DNA of 64,000 nt from Ananas comosus (GCF_001540865.1 NC_033636.1:2527536-2591535); one strand, 5' to 3'; positions 48,812 to 60,424 are shown, numbered from the stretch's first letter. Translations and numbers: made by a program. Notes: a model not told the origin generated them from the letters alone.

Positions 48812-49660
48812 TTAGGCTTGAAAGCAAACATGTTGGGAGGGGCTAAGGAAGAAGAGGACATACTTGCAGCCGCCGCCACCGCGTAACTCGCGGAAGCAGT
48901 CGAGGAGGGACCCGTCCTCAACACCCCATTCTGCCAAAGTTGTCTCCTCTCCCATTTTCCGGCCATCGAAGAGAAGGGATATCTGGTGTATTGGGATGCC
49001 GATCGCCTCCTCTATCTTCACCATCACATCCCAGACTTTGTCAGAGCCATCGACCTTAAAGGTCATACCAATTTCACTGATTGTTATTGCCCTCACGAAG
49101 ATCTCCATACCACCATCGCCGCCACCGCATAAGGCCTGGTCCCAGAAGAGGTAGGACCCGTCCTGAACACCGCATTCTGCCAAAGTTTTCTCCTCTCCCA
49201 TTACCAAGTCATGGAAGATAAGCCTTATCTGGTGTATTGGGATGCTGATCGCCTCCGCTATCTTTACCATCACATCCAAGACTTTGTCAGAGTCATCCAC
49301 CTTATAGGTCATACTAATTTCGCCGATTTTTGCTGCCCTCACCAATATCTCCATACCACCATCGCCGCCACCGCGTAAGGCCTGGATGCAGTGGAGGAGG
49401 GACCTGTCGTGAACACCGCATTCTGCCAAAGTTTTCTCCTCTCCCATTAGCAAGCCATCGAAGAGAAGCCATATCTGGTGTATTGGGATGCCGATCGCCT
49501 CCTCTATCTTTACCATCACATCCAAGACTTTGTCAGAGCCATCCACCTTAAAGGTCATAATTTCGTGGTTTCCTACTGCCAACACGAATATCTTCATACC
49601 ACCATCGACATAAAGCTCTGAAAAAGAGCCGGCGGCGACCTCCTCTTCTTCGCAGTCCAT
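48812..49660 (-). CDS. Protein with three diverged ubiquitin-like domains in tandem
   Basis: 282 residues, uninterrupted. After an acidic lead (MDCEEEEVAAGSFSE) come three units starting at about residues 22 (MKIFVLAVG), 103 (MEILVRAAK) and 185 (MEIFVRAIT), each 81-82 residues. Each has the ubiquitin pattern: MxIFV start, a KI-E--IGIPIHQI helix region, LLFDG or LIFHD, and a closing LRGG or LCGG. The Lys48 and Lys63 positions are Leu/Leu/Arg and Asp/Asp/Asp, so canonical chain sites are lost, while the Lys29 position is kept. Units are joined by GGDGG rather than directly as in polyubiquitin. The tail after the third GG is hydrophobic and may be intron: GCAA|GTATGT at 48863/48864 is donor-like. 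The start is the first Met of the frame. Likely a non-canonical ubiquitin-like protein; processing by deubiquitinases is uncertain. Confidence 0.8.
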   Translation of the reverse strand: MDCEEEEVAAGSFSELYVDGGMKIFVLAVGNHEIMTFKVDGSDKVLDVMVKIEEAIGIPIHQIWLLFDGLLMGEEKTLAECGVHDRSLLHCIQALRGGGDGGMEILVRAAKIGEISMTYKVDDSDKVLDVMVKIAEAISIPIHQIRLIFHDLVMGEEKTLAECGVQDGSYLFWDQALCGGGDGGMEIFVRAITISEIGMTFKVDGSDKVWDVMVKIEEAIGIPIHQISLLFDGRKMGEETTLAEWGVEDGSLLDCFRELRGGGGCKYVLFFLSPSQHVCFQA

Positions 49661-51034
49661 GCTAAATGGCTACCCTGTCAGCTGGTAATTAACTAGAATC
49701 AGTATATGTAATTAACATGTACAAACTAATTAAGAAACTTCATGATCAGTAAGGACTACGGCGCACCAATTAAAATATATTGGCCGATCTACGGAGAAAG
49801 AGAAGACAAGATAACTATACAACTAGGCGGACTAAATCCACAGTAAGAAAATAAGAAAGGAACAAAGCGAATGGAAGAAAGGAGAAATGATTACTTCTAA
49901 TCATATCAAGGCCTATTAATAAATGCAACTTCTTTAAGGATCCTATATATGGAGAGAGTAAAGAATTACACCTCGGAATTGAGAGAAATAAGGCTCCCTG
50001 CGGTGACTCCAGCTGAAAACTTTGGTGCTCTCTGTATGGTCGGTAATAATCCAGCAAAAGGAGATTATCCGACCCAGCGGAGGCTTGATAGGTCGTGTGC
50101 GTGCTACTTTTGCAATATTATATTTCTTCTAGATAGTTCTAAGAGATAAGACCGATCGAATAGCGAGGGCCTTCCTCGTTAATTGATAGTTGTTTGAGAG
50201 GAAAGGCCTAGGTAATAGTAGTCAAAGAGGAATCTTACCGTGTGGTCCCACGCGTAACTGGTGTTTCCATGCATATTCTGCCGCTATTAAAAACTCTTCC
50301 CTACATGTTGATGCCACATGAGATCTATATACACTCTTAACAAGTCTACCAATTTCATTGTGCCAATGTCAGTTTGCATTAGTTTTAAAAGAAGACAATT
50401 AATGTACATGCTAATTTAATCAATACATGTTGCATGTGCAGAATACTTTATCCAGTGTTAGCGGCGAGTCTTTGTTAAAGTTTGTTACACCATTACATCC
50501 ATAAGACTTTTTAATTAAGCCCTACACACCGACGCAAATTTTGATGTCTTAAACTCCAAATCTGAACACATTTCGTGTTTTTTATGGCATTTAAAAGACT
50601 TGGGCTGTAGACGACTCTTTCAATACGAACTGAAAAGCAACCTAGCTAGCTTGTTGACTTAGTATTTTTATGGAACTTTTAAACTAATAATATTTGAAAC
50701 CCAACTTCATAAAAATATTTTTAATTTTACCTCCCATTGCACACTTCAATTATTTTTTTTTTTTGTAATTTCTTCAATATTTCAAAGTTTGATTACTAGA
50801 TTAATTTTTGTTAAACAAATACAAAGATCAACCAAAATCAAGCAAGAATTGTCTTTTTAATGCGAGGACTAAAGTGAAGCAATTTTAGGAATTCAATAGA
50901 TCGAATGCTGAACTTTTACGGCGGTGGGCCTCCAACAAATATGTTCTATATACTTGTTATAGCATATAGAGATCTCCACAAAAAGTAAAATAAAAAAGAC
51001 AGGAAAGAAAGAAGACAAATCAAAGAATCTGGTA
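49661..51034. other. Non-coding DNA upstream of the ubiquitin-like gene
   Basis: Presumably contains that gene's promoter (- strand), but no clear TATA box could be singled out. No long open frame, LTR or MITE recognised. Confidence 0.5.
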
Positions 51035-51316
51035 TGTTGTTGTTGAAGCAAAGCAAAACAACTTTATTGAAGAAAAGTTAACATCTACCCAACATGCGTC
51101 CGTACATGGTGGTGATGACCACTAATTAATTAGCGCCCGGCTTCGGCTTCAACTTAATTAATACCGGGTTATCTATTTATAACTAATTACATAGAATCCT
51201 ACCGATTTGATTTCATCTTAATCACAATTTAAATAATCAAATATAATAATGGATAAGATCAAATAATCTAGTCCTAATCTAATAAATCATTAGCATTATC
51301 TCTAACACTCCCCCAT
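51035..51316 (-). mobile_element. Ty1/copia-type 3' LTR with polypurine tract, truncated
   Basis: On the - strand: PPT ATGGGGGAG (51308-51316), then a 273-bp LTR starting TGTTAGAGATAATGC and ending CAACAACAACA. It has a TATA-like TTATAAATAG (about 51172-51182) and an AATAAAG signal (about 51062-51069). The short LTR and TGTTAG start fit copia. Only about 70 bases of interior remain before another LTR begins at 51381. Confidence 0.75.
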
Positions 51317-51380
51317 AATGCTAATGTTCTTTACACTGATCTTATCTCGGCAAAATATGAATTTCTCCAATAGTAGCGGC

Positions 51381-53626
51381 TGTAGTGTACCGAATCCTCG
51401 ATGCGCAAAAATCAAACTTTAGTCAAAATTGACCAAAGTGGAGTTGGGTGGAGAGAAGTTTACTTGGAGGTGAAGCTATCTTTTTCTACACCATTGGCTT
51501 GAAGGAGAGCTTGAGCTTGAGGTAAGCCTTGTAAAATCTCAAGGTTTTGAGTTAGGGTTTTGTTTAAATCCCTTAGAAATGGCTACAATTGGAACCCTAG
51601 ATGATTTTAATCCATCTTATTGCATAATCTATGATGAGAAGTGAATTCTATGCAATATATGGATTTTAGGGTTTCAAAAAGGGGGTTTTGTGATAAGTAG
51701 GGTTTTGATCTCAATTAACCCTATGTTTTTGCAATTGAAGGTAAAACCGACGCGGTGGATTGCGTAGATTGAGATTTCGTTGAGCCAGTGGTGGTCAATT
51801 GCAAGAAATTGCCGTTTTAGCTTTGTTTGCCGCAGTCGGGTGAAATAGGCAACGATAAATCGCGCAGCTTGGCTTTCCCTCTTCGTGGCGTTGACACGAG
51901 GTGGGGGGTGCTTTCCGAAATAGCCGGGTTTCATTTTATATCTAAGTTCTACATTTTGATCATATAGCATCATGCATTGTTAGTATGTGAGAAACCTATG
52001 AGTTCTTGGTAAATTCATGCATTAGTGTGAGGGATGATGATCAATCTTGCATGATACTTGTAGGTGTATGTTATATGCATGATGTTGAGATTGATGTATA
52101 TATGTGAATGCATGATTTGTTAGAGGACATATGCATGTGAATATGTGAGAATATGCTAGATACATTGCATGAGAACCATATATGCTCTTATTGTATGATG
52201 CCAAGATAGTTGTATATATGTATGTTGCATGAATTGTTAGTTGACATATTGTGAGAATATGGAAGATTCATGTGAATGAGATATGTGGACATGATGTGAG
52301 AATATGCTAGGTATGTGTATGCATGAGATGCTAGAGGACATGTGTTTGTAGATCTATTATGATAATTGAAAATTATTGCATATGTAGCATATCTTTACTC
52401 ATGAGAATTGTGAACTTGGCATTGTAATTATCCGAGATGTGGGATTCCCGAGGTCCTCGGGTGGAGGACTTGAGCATATTGCATATGTGGTCGATTGTGA
52501 GTATTGCATGACTTGTGATTATCCGGGATGTGGGATTCCCGAGGTCCTTGGGCGGAGGACTTGAGTATATTGCATATGTGGCCTATGGTGAGCATTACAT
52601 GCCTTGTGATGGATAGGGATGTGGGATTCTCGCGGTCCTCAGGCGGAAGGACTATGATCGTACTCGCGTCGTCTGTAGACGTCTGTTGTATTAGTGGAGG
52701 TCGCGCCTCCTATTCATGTGAGCTCCGGAGTTGTATCACAGTGAGATTGAGACGGGGGAGGTGGTCACGACGGTGTGCCCCCGGCAGACGGAGAGACAGG
52801 GGAGGTGGTCACCACGGTGTGCCCCCGACAGACGGTCACGGTCGCGTGACAATGTGTGGCGAGTGGTTTGACCTTCGGGCGAATCGATTAGATTTGGATC
52901 AAGGCTTGGTCATGGCATTTCATATAGATGCATACATGGTAGAACATTGATAGATGACATTGTTCATGACATAGTAAAACTTATTCTTGTTGACATGATT
53001 GGTAAAGGCATAGCTACACATTTGAAGCATAATATAGATGTATATGAGCAGGTTAGGCTTATTGTTTATCTATTATCTCCTTGACATATTATCCTATCTA
53101 TTGTTTCTATGCCTTCTTAGACCTAGTGAAAAAATCGGCGTGGTCGGCGGCCGAACCCACTGGGAAATCTGGACAATATATTAGTTCTCACACCCTGTTT
53201 TTACAGAGCCAAGCACGAGCGCATTTGTCGAGGACGTGGCATGGGCATTGAGCCCTAAATAGAGTGGACCACTGGCATTAGCTCACTACCCTCGAGTATA
53301 TAAAGGAAAAGAAATGTATAACCTTTTGGAAAGAAATGTACTGAAATGGTGTATTTGTGATGTAAAATCCTTTTATGTATAAAGGTGAAATCATGTTGTA
53401 TAAATGAGAAGTAAAGTTGAATGTCAATGTGATGTAATAGTTAGTTTTATTTCTCTCGCATCTGTGTATATACCTCTTGCAAATGTTTTGTTGCTATTAT
53501 CTCCTGTTTGGATATATGTATGCACAGACTTTGTTTTACGCCTTGGGCGTACAGGGAAAGCTCTGTCCGTTCGGCGGGTCTGTTTCGGGCGCGAGCTGTC
53601 CAAATTGGCAGCGTTGGGTCGTGCCA
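51381..53626 (+). repeat. 5' LTR of a degraded element (family D)
   Basis: TGTAGTGTACCG...GGTCGTGCCA (expected GTGACA). Contains a GAGGTAAGCC donor-like site (51516), a GAGGTGGGGGGTGCT block (51897), the CTCCGGAGT palindrome (52723), the CGGCCGAACCCACTGGGAA...AGTTCTCACACC...TTACAG series (about 53148-53210) and the GGGCGTACAGGGAAAGC end block. A PBS follows. Confidence 0.85.
52427..52650 (+). repeat. Tandem repeat, 91-bp unit, ~2.5 copies
   Basis: Units start at 52427, 52518 and about 52609 (ATCCG-GATGTGGGATTCCCG...GCGGAGGACTTGAG). Located at the same LTR position as tandem arrays in other families. Confidence 0.85.
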
Positions 53627-53634
53627 GATTGAGG

Positions 53635-53646
53635 TGATATCAGAGC
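53635..53646 (+). other. Primer-binding site, one mismatch
   Basis: TGATATCAGAGC, G-to-A at the third base of the initiator-tRNA-Met site. Confidence 0.8.
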
Positions 53647-53980
53647 GGAGAACGATCTAGGAGGACCTAGGAGACCGTAGGAAGGTGAACCTTAAGGACC
53701 TAAGCACGTGAGAGACGAGAATCTTTGACATGTGGCGGAAGTTGAATTGATTAGGTCATGAAATTGATATGCCTCTAAAAAGGATATTAGAGGTGGATTC
53801 AAGGTGTGGTTATTCTCAGTCGAGTGTGTTCATGTTGGATGCATACAACATGAAACCTAGTGATGAGAATAGGCACCTTTGTATGACTTTCGCCTGGTTT
53901 GAGTGGTGTCGACGTTAATTGTTTCGTGCTCGAACTAGAGGGTTGAGAATTGACCGAGTCGTCGTCATGTTTAGGGAACG

Positions 53981-54829
53981 ATGGCCCCGCATAGGCAATC
54001 TTCAATTAGATCGGCGTGGGATGGGACAAGTGATGTCCCTGAGCAGTTCACGACGAGCGGAGTTATGGAACTCTGTGGACGATTGGCTATGCTCGTTTTA
54101 GTAGAGCAGTGTCGCGGTGAGCAGATTAAGGAGCGGATCAGAAGGCTCCAAGAAATTGTGGAATCAGCAGGTGACCAACCAGTTGCGGCTCGTCATGTAC
54201 TGCCGAGAGTTGCGGCGGAGACCTTTTCATTGCGGTCGGCTGGTCCGATTTCCGATAGTGCAGTGCTGGAGGCGGTGAGGGTGCGAGCTCTGTCGGCCTT
54301 CATGACCTTCAAGAAGTTTAATCCGCCTACCTTCGATGGAGAGAATGTCGACCCGTGGATCGTGCAGATGTGGATTGACTCCATGGAAACGCTCTTCGAG
54401 GAGTTATACACCTTGGAGCGGGACAAGGTGCGCCTAGCGCATTGTGTGGAATAGTCGACTAAGGTGTGGTGGAAAGGCGATAGGCAGAACCGATCGCCTA
54501 GTCTTCCTCGCACGATTTGGGAAGAGTTTTGGGAATTGGTATCTTCTACTTATTTCCTCGACTGTGAAAAGAGAAAGCTTCAAGACGGGTTCTGGAAGCT
54601 GCGGCAAGGAGACCTCTTGGTGAGGGAGGATGATCGGGTGTTCTCCCGAATTGTGAATTATATCCCGTCTGTGGTGCGAAATGACAAAGGCAAGGCCGAA
54701 TGTTTTGTACGGGGACTTCGGCCGAAAATTTTCAAAGTTGTGCACCCTCATAAGCTGCAAACTTTTGCCGAAGTCTTGGACCGAGCCATATACAGGATGA
54801 GTGCTCGCAGGGTGATAGCCAGACCCTGA
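53981..54829 (+). pseudogene. gag: gag of the family-D element, broken
   Basis: Starts MAPHRQSSIRSAWDG. The gag domain shows FKKFNPPTFDGENVDPWIV, LFEELYTLERDKVRLAH, a TAG stop at 54452, then STKVWWKGD, LRQGDLLVREDDRVF and RGLRPKIFKVV in the same frame, ending at TGA 54827. No zinc knuckle, protease or RT follows. It resembles the gag of element 2 more than that of element 1. Confidence 0.87.
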
Positions 54830-55442
54830 CACTAGCGACAGTCTTTTCCTTTCCGAGACAGCTTGTGGGCGTGCCACCTGTGGCTTGGTCTGGAGAGCGA
54901 GTGACGATGATGAGGCAACCGGAGGGTTCACGGCGTGTGCCGAGTGGCCATAGATCATTCGTAGGGCTTGTGGCTCGCACTAAGTGCTTAGGAGCCGATA
55001 GAGGTTCATGTTGCTCGGTGGAGCGTGTCGCGTGTGGCGACGATAGCAGGTATTGCTTGGGGATGATTCGTGCCTGGACCATTTGTGGACTGTAGAGCCT
55101 GGGGCCATGTGGACAGGCGCAGTCAGCTGTGTGGGACAGCGACCCGATACCTATGGGTAGGGCAGAGATTGTGGTTGGGGCGTTAGTCCAAACTTGGACC
55201 TGAGTACGTAGGATGCCACGTGTGAGGCCATGCGATTGGTAATACACCGAGTGTGTTGTGGACCCAACCCTAGGATACGAGGTGGTTTGGGGTCTTAGTT
55301 GCTCCTGGTTGGAGTGTGTGCGAATTTTCAGATAAGAATTTCACCCAGTGATGATTAAGTCTGCGCTTGTGAGCGAGAGATAGGTTAGGCGGTAGGCCTA
55401 CGTTGGATTGGCGGTCTGTGGACCACCCGTGATAATGAGATG
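54830..55442. other. Degenerate post-gag sequence
   Basis: GC-moderate; frames are short and Cys-rich in places but match no clear zinc knuckle or pol motif. No polypurine tract precedes the LTR at 55443, so that LTR may belong to a separate insertion. Confidence 0.5.
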
Positions 55443-57729
55443 TGTAAGGAATGAGAACCTCGATGCACAAATCCGAACCTCAATCCAAACTGATCAAGGG
55501 TGAGTTCGGGACGCTTTGGAAAGGCCGAAGGCGTCAAAAATGCATAAAGTGCATTGCAGAGGGTCTTCGAGAGCAAGCTGGAGCAAGTCTGCAAGACTGC
55601 AGCTTTTGTGCTCTCGGGGACCGGTCCCCGTACGCGTGGAAAATGGGCAAGTGCCCATTCTGCGCTGAGACTGCTCTCGGGGACCGGTCTCTCAGGCAAG
55701 GACCGGTCCTCCAGGGTCCGGTCTCTCGAGGAAGGACCAGTTCCCATGCAGAGGGTCTTCGAGAGCAAGCTGGGGCAATTCTGCAAAGACTGTAGCTTTT
55801 GTGCTCTCGGGGACCGGTCTCTCAGGCAAGGACCGGTCCTCCAGGGTCCGGTCTCTCGAGGAAGGACCAGTTCCCATGCAGAGGGTCTTCGAGAGCAAGC
55901 TGGAGCAAGTCTGCAAGACTGCAGCTTTTGTGCTCTCGGGGACCGGTCCCCGTACGCGTGGAAAATGGGCAAGTGCCCATTCTGCGCTGTGACTGCTCTC
56001 GGGGACCGGTCTCTCAGGCAAGGACCGGTCCTCCAGGGTCCGGTCTCTCGAGGAAGGACCAGTTCCCATGAGCGTAGAATTTGAGTCTGGAGTTGTCCTG
56101 CGAGAGCTGCTCTCGGGGACCGGTCCCTCTGGGGAAGAGACCGGTCCCCGTGTGCATGAAAGGCAGGGGCAGTGCTCTCGGGGACCGGTCCCTGGCTGGA
56201 GAGACCGGTCCCCGTAGCCCGAATCTGCCCAGTGAGTGCTGTGCACAAGAGGCAAAGTGGAGGGGCTTATGTGCAAAATGGCCATGTGAGGGGTTAAAAG
56301 AGGGGTTTCTCTCTCTTTTCTCTCATTTCTCCCTCACTCCCTCACTGTTTCTCCTCTCTCTCTCTCTAGAAAGAAAATAAGGAGAGGAAGGAAAAGAGAA
56401 ACAAGAGAAAGAAGAGAAGAAGAAGAAGGAGAAGAAGGAGAAGAAGCTTGAGGAAGAGCCTTCCATCTCTTTCATCTCTCCCTTGTGGTTAGAGAAGCTT
56501 TGGGAGGTAAGCTTCTAGAAGCCCTTTAATGGTGATTTCTTAAGGTTTGATTTATATACTCTAAGAATGGGTTAGATAGAATCCTAGCATGCAAAATAGA
56601 TAGAAAATGCTTGACCTAGGAGATCAAGTGGAGTATTTTGCAATGGTAGCATTCTAGGGTTCCAAAAGAGGGTTTTTGTTAATAGATGAGTTTGATCTCA
56701 TTTGAGGGTATGTAAACCTAATTGCTAGGTGTACGAACACGTTAGCGAAGTCGGTTTGGCGATCCGTCGAGCCTACGCGAAGATATGGAGTAAACAGACG
56801 TTCGGAGCTTCGTTTCCGCTTGGAGGGCCGAGGTGACGTCCGAAAATTATGAAAATGGATCCCGAGCACCGTAGCACATAACCAAAGACCTATAATTTTC
56901 GAGGCTGCGAAGCGGCGCACGGTTGGTGCGCCATGGTGAGTTCGGGTTGAGCCGGATAGCGGGTGCCGTGAACGACCGATTATAAGTGACTACGAGCAAT
57001 CGGAGAGTGAGTTAAGGTGGGTTTTGTTTACCGAAGCGACTAGGTCGCCTGCATGTCAAAGTGGACTGTAAGTTCTAGATGATGCATGTAGTTAATACTA
57101 AAGAAATGCATATTAACATGTTAGTATACATGCTTAGTGGAATAAATGCTAGTTACCAATTAGCATTGTGAGATTATGTTAGAGAGCATGCATAGGGACA
57201 TATTGTTCATTATGTTAGACAAGATGCATGTTAGCCTTATAAACTCGATGTAGACATTTAGGATGCCAAGTAGATCGAGTGGCACTTAACCTAGTGTTAT
57301 TAAACATAGGTTGGACAGGAAGGACATATGAACCTAGTGTTAGTAAACATAGGTTGCATTGAACCTAGTGTCATGGACCTAGGAGGGATAAGAATGACAT
57401 ATAAACCTAGAGTTGTTGAACCTAGGATGAACAATGAGTGGCATCTAACCTAGTGTTAAAGAACATAGGTTGAGTATGAACCTAGAGTCAAGATCTAGGT
57501 GAGTGGCATCTAACCTAGTGTTAAAGAACATAGGTTGAGAACTGAACCTAGAGTTAAAGTAGACTTAGGTTATGTGATTGAGGCATTAGACCTAGAGTCA
57601 GTTGGACTTAGGGTGGAAAGTGCATTGGACCTAGATAGGTCGATAGCATAGGGTTGGATATGGACCCTTGACTTGTTTAGTGGACTCCGAAATCCCAGTA
57701 CTTGTGAGCTCGATAGTTCTTGGACCACA
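55443..57729 (+). mobile_element. LTR (family E), cut at its 3' end by element 3
   Basis: Starts TGTAAGGAATGAG and resembles element 2's LTR start. It carries the GAAAGGCCGAAGGCGTCAAAAATGCATAAAGTGC block, an amplified ACCGGT cluster, GA-rich leader (56345-56450), GGGAGGTAAGC donor-like site (56503) and repeated CCTAGTGTT-AA-CATAGG units (57290-57560). It stops at 57729, before the usual end block, where element 3 begins. Confidence 0.8.
55556..56069 (+). repeat. Triplicated U3 unit (192/130/192 bp)
   Basis: 55556-55747, 55748-55877 and 55878-56069. Units 1 and 3 are near identical. Unit 2 lacks about 62 bp covering the CCCGTACGCGTGG...GACTGCTC segment. Each unit contains several ACCGGT sites. 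Antisense frames with repeated RDRSPRA-type strings arise from this array. Confidence 0.92.
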
Positions 57730-60424
57730 TGTCACGCCCCGGGACAGATCCCTTTGGCCGGTCCGGGCACGTCGAGCTGACGCCGAAAGGACAGCACCTC
57801 CCCTGTCCGTCGAAGGCTCAACACATGTACAATTCAAGTAAAAGAATGCACAAGAGGAAACATACATAATGGTTTGCACGAGGGCAAGCAATAGCGAAGT
57901 GAAAGAATACTAAACTATTCATCCATACGAATAGAATGATTAACTTTTAACCATTTACAAGCATTCAACTTTATATTCACATATTCTTTTCCATATACAT
58001 GTTTTTCATCATTTCTTTCTTTACATCACAATGACTTCCAAATTGGAATCTTACATTTACTCATTCTTTCATACATTTGCACCATTCATATACTTATAAT
58101 CATCCAAGACAAAAGATGATATAAAGGAATGCAACTACAAAATGAACCATCTCGGGTGGTCACTGTCTACTGCGTGATATCTTTACCGCGGTCGTCCGCC
58201 GGCTCACTCGGTCCCGGCTCTGTGGAAATAGTGGGGTGAGAACTACAACGAAGTTCCCAGTGGGTTCGGCCCCAATCTCACCTACTTTTTCACTAGGTTT
58301 AACTCAGGCATAATAGAAAAGAAGCAGATAGATAGGTAACTAACTATACAAATGCAACTAATATGCCTGAACAAAATGCGATCAATAAAGATGCTCAACA
58401 ACAATACTCTTGATGAATGCACAATTTATGTTCAATTTTCAATCTCAATCTCATGGCTAGCCCGTAGGTGTTGCCTCAACAACTTACCAACTCATAATCC
58501 CAATTGTCGGGGAGAAACTCCTATGACCTGACAGAGACCGTCCTCTCGGAGAAACTCCTACAACCCAGTGATGTCGAACTCCGGAGCACATCGCTCGTGG
58601 GGGAGCTACCGCCCACCGAGCAAGTACTAAGGCGAGTATGATCCAATCCTTAACTCAAAGGATGTCAAGTTCAATCCATTCCGTAACTATAAGGAAGCAA
58701 TGCATTCATGACCCTTAACTCTAAGGTTGTTATGTCATAATGCCAATCTCATGTTCTTTGCATTCTGTCTTTGATCATGTCATTACACTAACTCTAGTGT
58801 TCTTTGTGCCACAATTGATGCTAACTCTAGCATTTCATTGTTCTTTATGCCACTTGATGCTAACTCTAGCAATTTGTTGTTCTTTATGCCACTTGATGCT
58901 AATTCTAGCAATTCATTGTTCTTTATGCCACTTTACTAGGTATATAACTCTAGTACTCAAAAGCTTTAGCTTTCAAGCCCACATTCATGCCACAAACTAA
59001 CTCTAGTGTTCTTTATCATTGCATTTACTAATGCCACTCGATCTACATGTCATAGTGTCACATTGTTCTTTGCCTCAACTAGGTTTTCATATCACATCTC
59101 ATGCATACATAGGGTTCGTAGGTTCTCAACCATCTCATAATGTATTTGTACTCACAACATGCAACAATTTATACAAGTACGATCACAATCACCCTATTAT
59201 GCATGCAACAATATATATATGTATATGCTCAATGAGTGACACATTAGACATAAAGGGAATTTCAAAGAGTTTGGAAAGCACCACCCACCTCGTAGGCTTG
59301 CTAAGGTGCTAGCGTTCAAGTCTCGTGATTTTTGGTCGTCTATTTCTCGTGCTGCAGCAATCTGTACCAAAATCGACAGTTTTGTCAATATCTTTGCATA
59401 CACTCGTCGGATTGCCGAACCGAGCGCACCAACGGGTCGGAAATACCCCTAATTAGGTTTCTATAAGGTCAATTTGCCTTTAGAACCATCCCATGCAAAA
59501 GCCCCAAATTTGGGTGCCCTAACTTTCACATACATCAAAACCCTTGTTTTGATCTCTACCACAAGCAAAAGCAAGCTTGTTACCCTCAAGAGGTTCCATT
59601 AAAACCATTCCTAGGTCAATCAAATCCCATTCTAGGGTTCTACCATGAGAAGGGTTGAAGCATACCTCTAAATCTTTCCTTTCCTCAAGCTAATGGTGAA
59701 GGAGAGGGAGTTGCTTCACTCCTTTGCCTTCTTCTCCACCTTCTTCTCCTCCAAATCCTCTCCTTGCTCCACCTCCAAGAGAGAGAGAGAGGAGGTCCTA
59801 GAGAGAGAGAAAGCCTTGAGTGTGTGTGTGTGAGAAATGAGAGAAAACTCTCATTTACCCTTCTACATATTCCACTTGATGCATAAATGCATTTGTCCCC
59901 TCAACTTTGTCCATATCACACTGCCCAGACTAGGCCATTTTCGCATACGGGGACCGGTCCTCGAAAGCAGGTCTCCTGGGACTTAGCCAAATTTTTCAAC
60001 TCTGGGAATTTTTCGTGTATGGGGACCGGTCTTCCTTGAGGGACCGGACCTTCAGGGACCAGTTTGTCCCACCAGGAACCGGTTCCCGAGAGCTGGTTTT
60101 TCAACACTTAGCCGTTTCACAATTTTTGCACCTACGGGGACCGGTCTGTCCCCCCAGGGACCGGTCCCCGAGAGCTTGGCTGCGCGCAGGATTTTCTGCT
60201 CAGCCACACATGCGTACGGGGACCGGTCTCTCCACCAGGGACCGGTCCCCGAGAGTCCAAAAACTGCAGTTTGCAGATTTTTGATTCTCAAGCTCTTGAA
60301 GATCCCCTACAATGCACTTTTGCCCTTTTTGACGCCTTCGGCCTTTCCGAAGTGCTCCAATGTCGCACTTTGGTCATTTTGACTAAAGTTCGATATTCGT
60401 TTACTGAGGTTTCGGTATATTACA
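57730..60424 (-). repeat. 3' LTR of element 3
   Basis: 2,695 bp; TGTAATATACCG...GGGGCGTGACA on the - strand. Holds the ACCGGT cluster (59948-60255), the GTGAGAACTAC..GAAGTTCCCAGTGGG block (about 58236-58265), the CTCCGGAG palindrome (about 58568) and a 39-bp x3 tandem repeat (58817-58933). Confidence 0.93.
58817..58933 (-). repeat. 39-bp tandem repeat x3
   Basis: Units begin at 58817, 58856 and 58895 (GATGCTAACTCTAGCA...TTCTTTATGCCACTT), with a few differences. Confidence 0.9.

Noticed and set aside
54434..55247. - strand open frames of 171-174 residues
   Set aside because: Antisense to the + strand gag remnant and its degenerate tail; no domain.
55556..56069. CRISPR-like spaced repeats
   Set aside because: Units are long, directly adjacent and include their spacers; context is an LTR promoter in a plant.
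55385..56285. 287- and 197-residue - strand open frames with repeated RDRSPRA/GTGPSSRD-type strings, looking like a repeat protein
   Set aside because: They are the translation of the triplicated U3 array with ACCGGT motifs; similar strings occur in every ACCGGT cluster.
51381..57729. LTRs at 51381 and 55443 as the two ends of one element
   Set aside because: Starts are similar but diverged (TGTAGTGTACC versus TGTAAGGAATG), no polypurine tract precedes 55443, and pol is missing between; kept as separate until aligned.
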